Counted from the first letter of the stretch, positions 47,454 to 59,181 are shown. The stretch is 64,000 bases of DNA from Phorcus lineatus (GCA_921293015.1 OV121081.1:68589022-68653021), one strand, 5' to 3'. Translations and numbers: made by a program. The notes: generated by a model from the letters alone, not told the origin.

Positions 47454-47930
47454 GTTTGTGTGCAATTCAGACTGAGATCAGGGACATCTACTGTGTGACT
47501 TAATGTAGCACTCGACGTATATAGAAACGTATTCGGAGATAGTCCGCAAGAGCGTCTCATAGAACGAAATGATTTGATAGAACTTCCACTGGGCTCTTGG
47601 TATTAACAGCGAAACAAACATGGACAGGGCGTTTGTATCAAGTTTCCAATAAGGATTCAACCTGAACTGACATTTCAGAAAAGTGGATATATGAAAATGG
47701 ACATTTAGAGTGTGTCCGTGTTCCCCGCGAGAAATGGATCTTACACAGCCAGATTGGTGCTTGTGCCATCACAGATAGTTTGTAATTTGTTGCTTAATTG
47801 AATTTCTACTTCTGAACTGACATTTCAAAATGTGAGAACTTTGATATAGGCTAAATATTCATATATGTTTTTGTTTCGTTTTGAGGTTTTTTTTATAGTT
47901 GTAATCATGTCTGAGCCTTGTTAATCTAGT

Positions 47931-49720
47931 GTGTATGAGTTCACGGATACTATTTGCTACACAGCTGGCCTAAGTCCACACCAAAGGAAAGATTATGTTC
48001 AATGTGTCGAATTCGGTTTTCAGGTATCCAATGTATTTCTCAGAGAGTTTGAAGCGCATAGAACTAATTTCCAAAACCTTACCTACGTAGATATTGTAAA
48101 TACCCAAATCATCAACATGAAACTTAAACACGACACAAGACTGGAAGAAAGACTCAAGCGGGCTTGTTCGGATCTATCCTGTAAGTTTAAGAAAACAAAG
48201 TCTGGGCCAGGGAGAGTTAGAGCCCCTCTATCACTGTGACAAGAACTCTGTGACGACAGAGGCCCGCTGTACCGACTTGTTGAATTCATGCATAGCCAAT
48301 GACTCTACTTAGACTGATTAAAAGCTAGTTTATTTTAAAAAGACATGGGAGATGGGACCAAGGCAGCAGACTAGGAGAACACAAGTTCCTGGACGCTCTC
48401 GGATTTCATCGTATGTCTTTAAATTTAAAGGCAGCAAAAGACCAGATGACTGTAACTTTGACACAAATTCCAAACGAATTTTCTGAACTTGAAGAAACAA
48501 GAAAAGAGAAGATACGTTGTTTGGTGGGTGTCATGGACCGCTACGGAATCAGCGATGCAGCTTACAATGAGGTTGCTCACATCTTCCCAGAAATGCCAAG
48601 ATCCCATGCTGTTACTACAGCGAGAGGTGAGAGCCCCGGTACCATAGAGATCCATAGACTTCCAGGTGCTGTTGGAGCATATATGTCAGCTTTACGGAGG
48701 ACCTGCAGAACACTCTAAGGCGGGAGAATAAAGCAAAAACGTCACAGAAAAGTTTCACTGTTAAGATATCGGGCGATGGCACAAGAGTATGTTTGTTTTT
48801 TCATACCAGATCTCAACTGATAAACTTTCCTCCAACCTCTCTACTTCAGCAATTTTAAACTGCCAAGAGAATTATATTATAACTATTTGAAGAAATAAAC
48901 AATGTTAAGAAACAAGGGGGAAAAGAAGTTGATGGAGAAGTATATGGTATCGAGGTGGTATTTTCATCTGACATGAAAATGATTTAACTGATGTTAGGAT
49001 TAGGGGCATCTACAGGGAGTTCTGCTTGCCCCTGGTGTAGAGTCCACACGGATGAACGATGGAAGACAGACAAACAATGGACTCATTTTCACCATGATAA
49101 ATCTGATGTCCGCACTTCATCAGACATATGAACATGTGCTGATAATTTATCTTTGGGCGTTAAACATACACCCCTCTTGGACATTGAAGTGTCATATTTC
49201 ATCATAGACGAGCTACATATGCTGCTTAGAGTCACGGATGTCTTGGAGCGTAACCTGCCTGTGACCAGAAGCAGACAACGCGTCACAGTTCGGCTATCTC
49301 CCACCTGGAGAAACTTACGGACCTTATACGAAGCTGTGGCGTAACCTTCCATGTTTGAGAAAACAAGTCCTCCCAATCCAAAATCAAATGGACAAGCTTC
49401 ACCCGAAATGATAAAAAGAAGATCCTCAAAAAACTTCCAAGCCTTCTACAGGGGTATTTACCTTCAGGAACAACGGAGCGGATAATCAAACTATGGGTGG
49501 ATTTTGAGCAGATTCATCGTCAATTAACACGTGGAAGAGAGGGGATTACATCAGAAGGCATCGCTCACTCAGCATGACAATGCCTCGAGTTGTTTGTCAT
49601 TAGGCGGTGAAGAGATGGGCTATGGTAAATCAAATGTAACACCTTACATGCACTGTCTCGTTTACCATGCTTCTGTAATGTTTCACCCATGTTGACCCCT
49701 TTTGAACATATAGTTGTCAG
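47931..49720 (+). pseudogene. decayed uncharacterised gene of the CPWC/DELH transposase-like family
   Basis: Pieces in shifting frames read in order. First, a helical N-terminal part (47931-48239: CVEFGFQVSNVFLREFEAH, LEERLKRAC). Then 48413-48718, with RKEKIRCLVGVMDRYGISD, AYNEVAHIFPEMPRSH, RLPGAVGAYMSALR. Then KISGDGTR near 48770, LGLGASTGSSACPWCRVHTD with ERWKTDKQW near 49000, and PLLDIEVSYFIIDELHML with RVTDVLERNL (49170-49260). Last, WTSFTRNDKKKILKKLPSLL near 49395 and VTPYMHCLVYH near 49645. I recognise this as a multicopy family in cnidarian and mollusc genomes, usually left as uncharacterised. The SGDG..., CxWC and DELH signatures suggest a degraded RNase-H-type transposase (inference). 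Many stops and frameshifts make it non-functional. Confidence 0.6.
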
Positions 49721-50009
49721 GGTGTACAATCAAATGGGATTCAGATAAAAATACCTTGACATCTAGGAACAGACTTGAGTTCAACAAAGACAAAGTCAGA
49801 CAGAAAAAAACCATATTCTAAGACAGTTAATTCCTTTTGGGAATATGTTCTGCTGACGTTCAGACAAACGAATAGACAGTGCAATAGAGACCAAATAACA
49901 GACCCAGCTCTTGGACTTGTGATGACTTGGAAATGGCCTCTGCATCAACACTTCGCAATTTCCTCGAGACCAAGGGTGTAAAGACGAAATCGTAAAAGCG
50001 CAAAGCATT

Positions 50010-51325
50010 CCTTGTCTTAGCCAAAGGGTTCATTGTGAATGATAATCCTTAACTATCAAGACTACAGTCGGAATGTATAGATGGTCATCTACTGTACTAC
50101 CAGCATTGCGGTCATGTGACAAGAAATGAAATTTTGTTAAACTCATTGGCGTCTACAGATTTAAGTCTTAGGATTTAAAATAGGACCTCTACTGTGTTAA
50201 TGTTAAAGGTACTATAGCACGCATTGTCGGTTCAAATTGGCTATGTTAACATAGGTGTGTTAGTTTTCAATCGATGCAATGAAATACTTATAATTCTTAC
50301 GATTGACTTGTAATCAACAAAATAACAACAGATGGAAAAGGTTAATGGTCAGCTGTTAACAAAACTGTAAACATATGGATGCTTAAAAACTGCTGACCTA
50401 GAAATGAATGTACCTAGCATCTGAACAGAGGACATACGATGAAATACTGTTTATCAAAGCAATCTATTAACTTTATCGAATTCATTAACATGGTGTTAAC
50501 ATATTCATTGGATTACCTATGGCAACTCCCGTTTTTGTTTTTCTGGCTGTAAGCAAATTTGATTCAATTGTAATTCATAAGGATGTATTGCAACGTCGCA
50601 TAAACGCGGTTGAGTCTTTTAACCAAATAACTTCCAAGGTAGATTACCTACACGCGTAGAGTTAGTAATGACGAGAGATATGCTTTCGTTGTATTTCCAA
50701 TATATTTGTGTGCGCTAGTGCCTGTAAGTTTCAGTTACAGTTGACAAGTCATGTTGATGCTAAATGTGAAACGTCTCTTTAAAATCACCTGTTATAATTG
50801 TTGACAGTTGACACAATTTCTTCATGAAACTGTTGAAACATGTCTTTGTTATTTTTTCTCGCAGAATATCACAGATGTCTTGTTACAATTTAGAATTTTC
50901 GATTGTTATCGTTATTTATTGTGCATAAAAGAAATTTGACTGAAATATGTCTGGACCAGGTTTAACAGGAGTTAACCCATTAAAGATATCTTCTCACAAA
51001 TAGGACTGAATGTCCTTCAATTTATTAGTAACAGGGAGTGTTTACTTAGATAATTATTCGTAAGACCACCCAACCTGACAAGTGGTGTTATATAATGTTG
51101 ATCTAGCCACAGGGGACCTAGTTAAGAATTTGCTGGTGAAAGATCGAAAGAGTTATGGTCCTAGTTACATTTTATTAGTGCTTCTAGTTTTTTTAAGAGT
51201 TGCGTCCCTTGCAAATGTCGCATATTCTTGGGTATGGCATAACGGCCCCACTGTATACGGAACCTTGAAGGAACAGGGAAGCAATTTAAACACACGACAT
51301 TCAAAGGTTCTCGCAGGGTAAGGCA
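50010..51325. other. non-coding DNA, nothing recognised
   Basis: AT-rich DNA between two transposase relics. The open frames at 51082-51433 on both strands have no recognisable domain. Their 3' part may be the eroded N-terminal half of the pogo-type relic that follows. Confidence 0.3.
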
Positions 51326-51329
51326 GGCA

Positions 51330-52385
51330 AGTTTGTCTAGTAGGGTTTCCAATTCTAGAGAGAACATCAAGGTGGTGGCTTGTGTCAACGCAGCCGGGTG
51401 TGCTAAGCCCCCCATGTGCGTTGTAAAAGTCAAAACTCAGAGGTCGCTTCACTCATTAGCCACTCTTGATGGACCACAGGGAACAAGAGAAAGCTTGGAT
51501 GTACGATATTCTCGGAAAAGAACATCTTTCTTCACAACTGTGGCCCAGAGAGACCACAGCTGTTGATTTTAGATAAATACAGCTCCCATGAAGTCATTGG
51601 TTTGTTGGAGAACGCAGTGAAAGAAAACATCACTGTTTTGGCTTTGCCCTCTCACACTACACAAGCACTGCAACCTCTAGATAAATCTGTTATCGGCCCA
51701 TTTTCTAAAGCTTATAACAGATCTTCAGAGTTTCACACGTATCACCCCACGAATACCATCAATAAAACCACTTGGCCACGTGTGTTTAAAAATGCTTGGG
51801 AAGAGTCCTTCACTCCTTCAAACATCATTGCAGGTTTTAGATTCACAGGAATCCATCCTTTCAACCCTAAAGCTGTATCAGAGTCTCTGTTCACACCAAG
51901 CCTCCACTTTGATAAGCCACATGAGACACCTGCACCATTACCATCTGAACATCAGCCCCAACCAATGAATGGCCCTGTGACCATTTCTAATAAGCCCCAG
52001 ATAGATTCCATCTCTTCTACTGCAGCCAGCGAATCAGCTTCCTCAACTTCAATTTCGATTCCTGCTTAACACACCTTAGCAGAATTGAACACTGAAGCAG
52101 CAGAAGCTAATTTGTCAGACCTGGCTTTCTCACTACTTCAAGCTCGGGTAGATATTCCGATGCCCCTCCTGTCGCGTGTCAGTCTTCAGTGGAAGAGTTC
52201 TCTGCTACTTCCATTCTAAGGTTTCTGTCAAATGGCGGTTCACATCTTGTCAGTTGGAATGCTGATTTAGACAAAATCTTTTCAGTTCCAAACGTAGAGA
52301 CCACACAAGCTAGCTGCAAATAAAAAAGACGTGCTATTACAGGTCACAGAATTTTGACTAGTGAGCAAGTAATTCTGTGATTTAT
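51330..52385 (+). pseudogene. pogo/Tigger-type DDE transposase relic, catalytic and C-terminal part
   Basis: Readable pieces are NSRENIKVVACVNAAG (51350-51400), KAWMYDILGKE, then LHNCGPERPQLLILDKYSSHE leading into ITVLALPSHTTQALQPLD, GPFSKAYNR, WEESFTPSNIIAGFRFTGIHPFN (51540-51880). A Ser/Thr/Pro-rich linker follows, with a TAA at 52067-52069. Further on, in another frame, come VEEFSATSILRFLSNGG and RRAITGHRILTSEQVI (to ~52380). The Asp of LILDKYSSH, and the QPLD and GF.TGI.PFN segments, are signatures of pogo-clade DDE_1 transposases. The N-terminal HTH/CENP-B region and first catalytic Asp are missing or unreadable. The 168-codon frame at 51563-52069 has no true start codon. Confidence 0.8.
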
Positions 52386-52389
52386 CCTT

Positions 52390-53330
52390 GACATTGATGA
52401 TTCAGTGTAGCTAAGACATCTTGATACCTTGAATTTTCTCTCTTTTATCTCATACCGTAATGAAGGTATTGATGGAAGACAATTACTGTTAAATAAATAA
52501 TTTGTTTCTGAGCCAGGTCGTATTTCTGAATTTAAATATGATGATTTCACGAAAAATTATGAACTAATATCCTTTCAGATTGAAAACATTATCATAAAGC
52601 CGGTTTTTGATGTGGGTATGGCCCAATGCATGGTTCAACTACGCGTTGACATGGCATTATATATAATTTGATACTGTTGTTTGTGCACGATTGTTTGTCT
52701 AGAATAATATGCATTAGAGAGTTTTTGAAACGTGTACCTGGAAAATGTGTGTACATTTTGATGATCCGTGCCATTCAATGTAACGTTTCACATCTTTTTT
52801 AAAAACACTCTGTTGGGGTCGAAATTACACACATAGTCGGGGTCGGATTTAGCCACTTCATGTGATCAGAATATTCCCTGACGTTGTCGAAAAAAACACT
52901 GCTCAGTTGTCTCCCTAAAAATGCTCGTAACATAAAAACATGACTCAATATACGTACATGTAGTTGTAATCGACAATGCGATTGGTTGATAAGACCGCTG
53001 CTCTTTGCAGGGTTGCTAACGCCGCTATTACCCAGTGCTGAGCAGTGCGGAGCTCTTAAGAGGTTGGAATATGCAGACCTAATTCCTTTACACCAAATTC
53101 ATATTCCATTACCACTGTTTAGCTTGGAACGGAAGTTGAACCACACAACTCAGTGGATTTAAAAGAGACATTTATCCGGGATAACTACATTAAAGCTACA
53201 GACCCGTGCCAGTTAAAATCGAACACTTATCCAAGATGGCGGCCGTGTTTACATTCGACTCGGAACTTCGGCGGTGGATTACGATAAAAATATTTGTGAC
53301 TTACCTTTAATATTTTGTCAGATGACCTTT
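52390..53330. other. non-coding DNA with a YY1-like ATGGCGGC site
   Basis: Mostly AT-rich. Around 53160-53280 GC rises, and ccaagatggcggccgtg (53231-53247) combines a YY1-type AAGATGGCGGC with an ATG at 53236, which opens a 24-codon frame (MAAVFTFDSELRRW...). That arrangement is typical of short-5'UTR promoters and first exons, but no downstream exon was found. Confidence 0.3.
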
Positions 53331-53334
53331 CATT

Positions 53335-53621
53335 GATATCACTTCACGAATCGTTGCTGGAATTCTCTAATATAGGCTTTGAACATACTCTACACATAGA
53401 TTGCCAGGCACGGTGGATTTCCTCAAAAAATTCATCAGCGGTTGTGATGTCCCGATTTCATTGTTTATGCTTTTTTCAGTATCAGCCAAATGAGGGGACT
53501 GTGCAGGCCAATCTATCAAAGGAATTTCATTTTCCTCAATGAAGGATTTGGTAATACGAGCACGATGGACGGGTGCATTGACATATTGATATAATTGTTT
53601 CGAGGAGCCACAACCAGCCAC
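53335..53621 (-). pseudogene. Tc1-type transposase C-terminal relic
   Basis: The minus frame contains QLYQYVNAPVHRARI, FIEENEIPLIDWPAQSPHL and DTE, matching the Tc1 region 'QQDNAPxHRA...DWPAQSPDLNPIE'. The second catalytic Asp is Val, and PDLNPIE has become PHLADTE. Downstream similarity (TADEFFEEIHRAWQSM) lies in another frame. The 5' part is cut by the R1 copy starting at 53637. No TIRs seen. Confidence 0.75.
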
Positions 53622-53636
53622 AGGTAAGACTCTTCT

Positions 53637-53939
53637 ATGTCGTGGTGTGGTGGTTTGCGTGCTTCAGAGACCCCAAGAGCTATGCCAGCCGTAGTTTACA
53701 TGCTCCTGGTAGGGACACCCAAGCTGGACAGGTCGACGGGTAGGAGCCAGACTAAATTTGAGTCCTTCTAAAACCTGCTTTCTATCTCTCACTATGCCTT
53801 TCTTTCCGTCTGTTCCCTCATCCTGTCGATCCCTTTATCCCTGATCTGTCCACTCTCTTTTGGATGCTTGTCATCCACGTGTGTAATAACTGAAATATTG
53901 TTCAAAGCACGTTAAACCCCAACTCACTCACTCACTAAT
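53637..53939 (+). repeat. R1 retroposon copy
   Basis: Nearly complete R1 from cgtggtgtggtggtttgcgt to 'gttaaaccccaac' and four TCAC units; the first ~30 bp (ccaccactggactcg...) are missing. It is sandwiched between the Tc1 relic and an OTU-like fragment. Confidence 0.88.
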
Positions 53940-54007
53940 AAAACGTCTGCTGCTCCTGGGTTTTATCTGTTTTATATGATACACCTCAATATGTTTTCTT
54001 TGAAGTC

Positions 54008-54150
54008 TGTTTAACATGCTCAAATTCTTTCATAAGGAATGAATACATTTCATCATCGGTAAGTTCCCTGAGATGTTGAGCTTGAAGGCTTCTCCTTATG
54101 GCAAACATGAGACAATTCCCATCTTCAGGAACTCATTCCATGACCATGTT
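54008..54150 (-). pseudogene. OTU-like cysteine protease fragment
   Basis: On the minus strand, after an in-frame TGA, the frame reads VPEDGNCLMFAIRRSLQ, then ELTDDEMYSFLMKEFEH and a stop after TSKKTY. The DGNC followed by a hydrophobic residue and Ala-Ile resembles the active-site Asp-Gly-Asn-Cys motif of OTU deubiquitinases, which are carried by host genes and by some LINE and other transposon ORFs. The catalytic His half is not visible. About 45 residues remain, so the call is tentative. Confidence 0.45.
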
Positions 54151-54214
54151 GACTAAAAGATAGCTCTCATTGCACGACGAGGCCTCAAAATGAGAGAAAT
54201 TTCGTTTCGTTTTT

Positions 54215-54725
54215 CTGCTAGCCAATCTGACTTATACGCACCGTAGTCATCAGAGTATCAGGGCGATCTGTCACAGAGGACATAGCAAAATCAGTAACTT
54301 TGAAGAAATGATAATTTAAAAAAGAAATCCGTCTTACATGAAGCCAATTTATTCTGCTTGTTGGTACAGTTGCAAGTGGCCATGCCTCACTGAGGATTTC
54401 AGGTAATTCATAGATGGTTATACTTTTTACTGGGTTGTTGCGCATCCATGCATCTTGGGCTGAATACACATACCTGTTAATAGGACCAAATATAGTGTGG
54501 TCGAGTGGCTGAAGTTTGTGAGGTGACGTTTAAGAATTCTGAAAACCAATCTGCTCCTATTGACTCCTCAGTCCAAGATTGCGGCATCTTGATATCACAA
54601 GATTTAGCACTTTAAAATGCTGGGATTCTTACGTCTTTATGGTAAAGGCCAAAGGCTGCAGTTTGTTTAATGCAACTGTCCAATTCAAGCTTTTCGGTAT
54701 CAGGGAAACTTTTTACTTGTAATCT
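54215..54725 (-). pseudogene. pogo/Tigger-type transposase relic with internal deletion
   Basis: From the 5' side on the minus strand, KSFPDTEKLELDSCIKQTAA, YHKDVRIPAF and MPQSWTEESIGADWFSEFLN (54715-54540) are the CENP-B-type HTH segment of pogo transposases. This is followed within a few codons by PHKLQPLDHTIFGPINRYVY, then NNPVKSITIYELPEILSEAW and TVPTS (54530-54340), which belong to the end of the DDE domain. The ~150 residues normally between them, including the central catalytic region, are absent. Frameshifts occur around 54535. It is a different, opposite-strand copy from the relic at 51.3 kb. Confidence 0.7.
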
Positions 54726-54729
54726 TGGT

Positions 54730-56285
54730 TTTCACTATATAACAACAAAATAAGCCTAAATTATTGATCAACCAGTCAGAGTATAGGACATGTACTATCT
54801 TTCACTGAGCAGATGTGTAGAAACGTGTCTGTCAACTGGAGTATAGAGAAGGTGTCCAAAATGCTAGATACTATTGATTAACCAGTATTGAAAATACCAA
54901 ATGCAACATTATCCTATCTTCCTATAATAAGTATGATGCTTAATAACATCATTTAGGATTTGGAAACGTTGTTTTGAAAACAAATGTAAATGTGAACGTG
55001 TCTTTGGTGTAACTAAATACTAGCCCAAAACATCAAACATATCGTCATTGTGCAATCTAGGATATTATGTTAAATACAAATAATTTGACAATTAAAATAT
55101 CATTACAACAGTTAAGTAGTTTGTATTTTAAGTGAAATTGTTTTTCTCACCTTGTGCTTGTAGTTCTTTCAAAATTGCACATTCCGAGGTTATTCACATT
55201 GTAAATAGCCATCACCATCGATGACATTGCACTTCTACATAGTAATAAAATATTTAATTATTCTCAAGAATTTGAATTGTAGGGACATTAAAAGTATGAA
55301 TAAAACTAATTGAATTTATTAAGTCAATGGCCCATGTAACACTTTTGACATTAGCTGGTAGATAGTGATGAGAAATACTAGTGCTGTTAACACTAGGGCT
55401 GCATTATATTCCATTGTATTTTAGTTAGGGAGAATATGTATGATTACTAATCGTGGCCAAACAAGATTTTCAAATTGAATCTGAAATGTGATGTGACCAG
55501 TGTTTCATAGTGTTTTGAGCAGAATGAAAGCAAATAAAACTTGTTCGGACAAATGTATCAATATTGATCGGTTTTAGAATTGTATAATTTTTGCAATTTT
55601 CAAAACCAGTGTGCAATGAATGGCTTCATTACATTTGAATCGACCACATCGCCATCTTGAAAGTTTTATAATGGGCTACACAGAATTTTATCACTTCTTC
55701 AATATTAAACCAGTGAATAGATTTCAATTACTAAATTCTATTATCGTTATATCTAGAAATGTCTTGAAGGCAGGGATGCCATTTTTACATCGTTATGTTG
55801 CAACTGTCAAACATAAACAACATATGAGACACGTCTGTTTTTAGTTTTATGGTTTACATTTCAATAAATTACAAAATTACAGCGCTAACAGAAAAAACAC
55901 CGTTTCAAACAGTATTCCAAGATCTATATTGATTTCTTGACCTTCTTAATATCTGAAGCAGAATGTTTAACTGAACAGCTATCTTATGTATCTTTGATGT
56001 CGAAATAAATTCATATTTTTAATAAAACATATGTTTTGGCATAGATAACTCTTGTAAGAATGTGAAACTCTTCAATTTGGAGGAGTTATGAAAGTACATA
56101 CAAGAAATATCTTGGTAATCTTCCTCCTGACTTTTTAAATGCTTTACAATAAGACGAACGGAGTTAAGGCTATTTACGTCAATAAAGAATGAAAACTATC
56201 AACGTGATCTCATTAGATTTTTTAAAAGCAAAATATGAAATGTAAGTCATGAGAATATGTACATGTACAATCAAATGTTCGGATA
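54730..56285. other. non-coding DNA; start holds a dispersed-repeat block
   Basis: 54765-54900 (ttgatcaaccagtcagagta, later 'gtcaactggagtatagagaaggtgtc') matches 31205-31340. The remainder to the Tc1 element is AT-rich with no recognised feature. Confidence 0.4.
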
Positions 56286-56287
56286 TA

Positions 56288-57843
56288 AACTGAGTAGCAA
56301 AAGAAACTATAGGTCCACTTCAATCTTGAATAAAAGACAGAATATTGCAAGTATGTGAACTAATTTTTGTGTGAGTTATTTGTTAACCAAAGCCCTTTCA
56401 AACAGTGTACATTTTATGCTCCTGACTATAGCGGTTTTAAAATTATAACGCACCAAAAATGTGTGGGGTAAAAAATTTGACACTTTCCCACAGTGAGAAA
56501 AATAACAACAACATAAACATGTCATCATTTGTTAAAGTCAGTGATAAATTAATAAATCAATATCTCATGTGACCTCCTGCAGCATTAATGCATGCTTGTA
56601 CACGTCGTCTCACGGAAGTTGACAGACGTCGGATGACGTTAGCAGGGATACGACGCCATTCTTCCATCAAGGCCTGTTGGAATTCCTGTATGTTTTGTGG
56701 AGGTTGTTGGCGTAGTCGCAGTCGTTGGCCAAACTCGTCCCATAAATGTTCAATTGGATTTAAATCGGGGGAACATGCTGGCCAAGGGAGCACACGGACG
56801 TATCATTGGTTAAGAAAATCCTGGGTTGCTTTTGCAGTATGGGGCCGTGCATTGTCGTGCTGAAAAAGGGTTCCTTGAGGTTGGTTGTTAAGAAATGGTA
56901 CCACAACTGGCTCTAAAACCTGTCTGCGATATTCAGCTGCATTTAAATTTCCACGGATTATCACCAAGTCATATTTGTCACCACCGCAAATGCCTCCCCA
57001 CACCATTAAGCTTGGTCCGTTGTAGGGATGAACCTGACGAATGCAAACTGGGGCGAACCGTTCGCCTTGTGGTCTGTAAACCCGTTCTCTCCCATCGCAG
57101 TGAAACATGCAGAATCTGCTTTCGTCACTAAACAACACTCGTTGCCACTTTCTGACTTGCCAACGAAGAACACGTCGTGCCCAGACCAATCTGTTCTGCC
57201 GATGCCTCGGGGTCAAGGCCATTCCACGGAGTGGACACCGGGCTCTGATTCCTGCAGAACGTAATCTTCTAAGCACTGTCCATCTGCTGATGGGTCGACC
57301 CAAAGCTGTTGCCGCCGTTGACGTCGCCGTTTTAAACCGGTTATGCAGATGGATATTCCGGATGTAGCGGTCCTCCCGTTGGCTCGTGACAGGTGGCCTC
57401 CCACTTCTCGGTTTGTCCTGGGTTCCACCAGTTGTGTTATATCGTTGAAACAAGTTTGCAATGGTCAGGGGGGTGCAACCAAACGTTCTTGCAATTTGGG
57501 CCTGCGTAGCGCCCATATTTACCATTCCAATGACCCTCTATCTCAGCTCCTGGGTGAGTCTCGGCATAACTTTTATGTGTTTCTGATAGCTGATTTCAAA
57601 ACGTCTCAGATGGTGTCTTTTATACTCAATTTCTGCACGTGTATTTCCGTGCACCACGAGAAAACATGCTTTACCATTTTCATGACGTGGTAACGTTACC
57701 ATGGCGTAGACTGCGTTTTGGCTATATGTTTACTACTTTCTATGTTCGGGCACATACTGCACTTACGAAGATTTTCCTTTTAGTATTAACGTAACTTGAA
57801 AATTTCAAAAATAAAAACATATAGTTTCTTTTGCAACTCAGTT
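56288..57843 (-). mobile_element. Tc1-family transposon, nearly complete
   Basis: A 1556-bp element bounded by TA (56286-56287 and 57844-57845), with terminal inverted repeats of about 27 bp. The left end is AACTGAGTAGCAAAAGAAAC and the right end, reversed, is AACTGAGTTGCAAAAGAAAC, both continuing TATA. It contains one transposase frame on the minus strand. It is younger than the related element at 39911-41360, judging from the single continuous frame. Confidence 0.9.
56557..57567 (-). pseudogene. Tc1-type DD34E transposase with two in-frame stops
   Basis: The frame from the ATG at 57567 (MPRLTQELR) to the TAA after GGHMRY is 337 codons with no frameshift, the usual Tc1 length. The N-terminal paired HTH domain (ATQAQIARTFGCTPLTI; SRWTVLRRLRSAGIRAR) is followed by a catalytic domain. 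Catalytic Asp1 is in LFSDESRF and Asp2 in FQHDNARPHTA. Glu is in SPDLNPIEHLW, 34 residues after Asp2 (DD34E). The only lesions are TAG at 57538-57540 (near codon 10) and TGA at 56803-56805, between FLNQ and the VLPWPA segment. The TGA could derive from a CGA by CpG deamination. All catalytic residues are intact. Confidence 0.9.
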
Positions 57844-57866
57844 TAGTTATTAACATAGATTGCTCT

Positions 57867-58014
57867 AATTTACCTAATCACTTAAATAGTTGTCTACAAT
57901 GTTTGCTTGGTAAATGGCTCAGTTTAATGATAAAGGGACATCTTGTTCATATTCTTTACTTAATGAAAAAACGGAAACTGGCTGTTGACCTCATTTTACC
58001 CCCAGGAATTGAGA
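57867..58014. repeat. 148-bp direct repeat, left copy (LINE target duplication)
   Basis: Identical over 148 bp, as far as I can read, to 59182-59329. It directly precedes the LINE fragment and starts 24 bp after the right end of the Tc1 element. Interpreted as an exceptionally long target-site duplication. Confidence 0.85.
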
Positions 58015-59181
58015 ATTGAGATTAAATGAAATTTTTCAATATGGAGCAAACTTTCAAAATATAGTTACAACAAATAATCCTTTCTGGAAAGATGTATTAG
58101 CAGCATGGAAATTATATTGTTCAAAAAATACTATAGAAGAAGAAAACATTTACAGAATATTGTCACAACCCTTATGGCTGAACAGTAATTTTAAAAACCA
58201 GTATCATTTTATTAGACATTGGGCTACTAGTGGAATTATGACAATTATGGATCTCTGTAATGAAAATGGTTTCATGTCCTTAGAAGAAATGAAGCTAAAG
58301 TTTGATATAAGAGGTACATATATGGACCTTGATTATGTTTTATATATTTTGCCAGAGTCTTGGAAGATGACTATAAGACAACAGAGATATATCGAGGCCT
58401 TTGTTGTTGATTTAAATCTATTGCACAAGGAATTTTTTGATTTAAGAAAAGGTTCAAGGTTTTTTATGATAAACTCTTAATTGACAATGTTAAGCCTCTT
58501 GTATTCCAGAAGTGGGAAAATGTATTTCATGGTTCATATTTGAACTGGCAAATGATCTTTGATACTTGCAGAAAGAATTTGAAAGATGTTACACTTCTGG
58601 ATTTTCAATTTAAATTTTTGCACAGAATTGTTTATACAAAAAGAGAACTTTTTAAAATGAAACTTGTTGACAATGAAGTATGTAGTTGTTGTAAGGTGGA
58701 TAATGAAACTTTGGGAATGTGGGGTTACCCAGGCATTTTGGAGAGACCTAGAAAATTGGATATCCAAAAATATACAGACATTGAAAATAACAAAAATTCT
58801 GGGATATTAGGTAATTACCCATTGTTACTTCATATATTACTCTCTGCAAAAAAATATATATACACTTGCACTTTAAACAATTTTATTCCAAATTTACATA
58901 ATTTTCAAAAATTATTGAAAGATTTTTTCACTGTGGAAAGATTCATAGCCAGAAGAAACAATAATTTTGAGAGGTTTTCCCAAAAATGGTTACCCCTTTT
59001 CCCAATCTTTAATGATTGAACTGTACTTATCAATGGTTAACTTAGTGGCCAAAATTGTACTTTACCCAAAGCTTGATATCAATGTGTTATTGGACCCTGT
59101 GTGTTCATGTGCATTTAATGTCTGACTGTAATTAATTATGGGAACAAATAAAAAAAATAAAATAAAAAAAATAAAAATAAA
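58015..59181 (+). mobile_element. 5'-truncated L1/Tx1-like LINE, end of ORF2
   Basis: The two open frames, 58016-58480 and 58540-59019, are one ORF broken by a frameshift at a T6 run near 58460 (GSRF, then YDKLLIDNVKPLVFQKW in the next frame). They correspond to the region downstream of reverse transcriptase in L1/Tx1-clade ORF2. Segments include QPLWLNSNF, GIMTIMDLCNENGFMSLEEM, LDFQFKFLHRIVYTKRELF, KLVDNEVCSCCKVDNETL and then AKKYIYTCTLNNFIPNLHNF. The CCHC-like motif is damaged: the HLFW part after ETL is deleted, and ECGVTQAFWRDLENWI appears in another frame. The 3' end is an (AAAAAT)n-rich tail (59145-59181). The insertion lacks RT and endonuclease domains, so it was made by a complete element in trans or truncated during insertion. 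Flanking 148-bp identical repeats mark it as recent. Confidence 0.82.
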
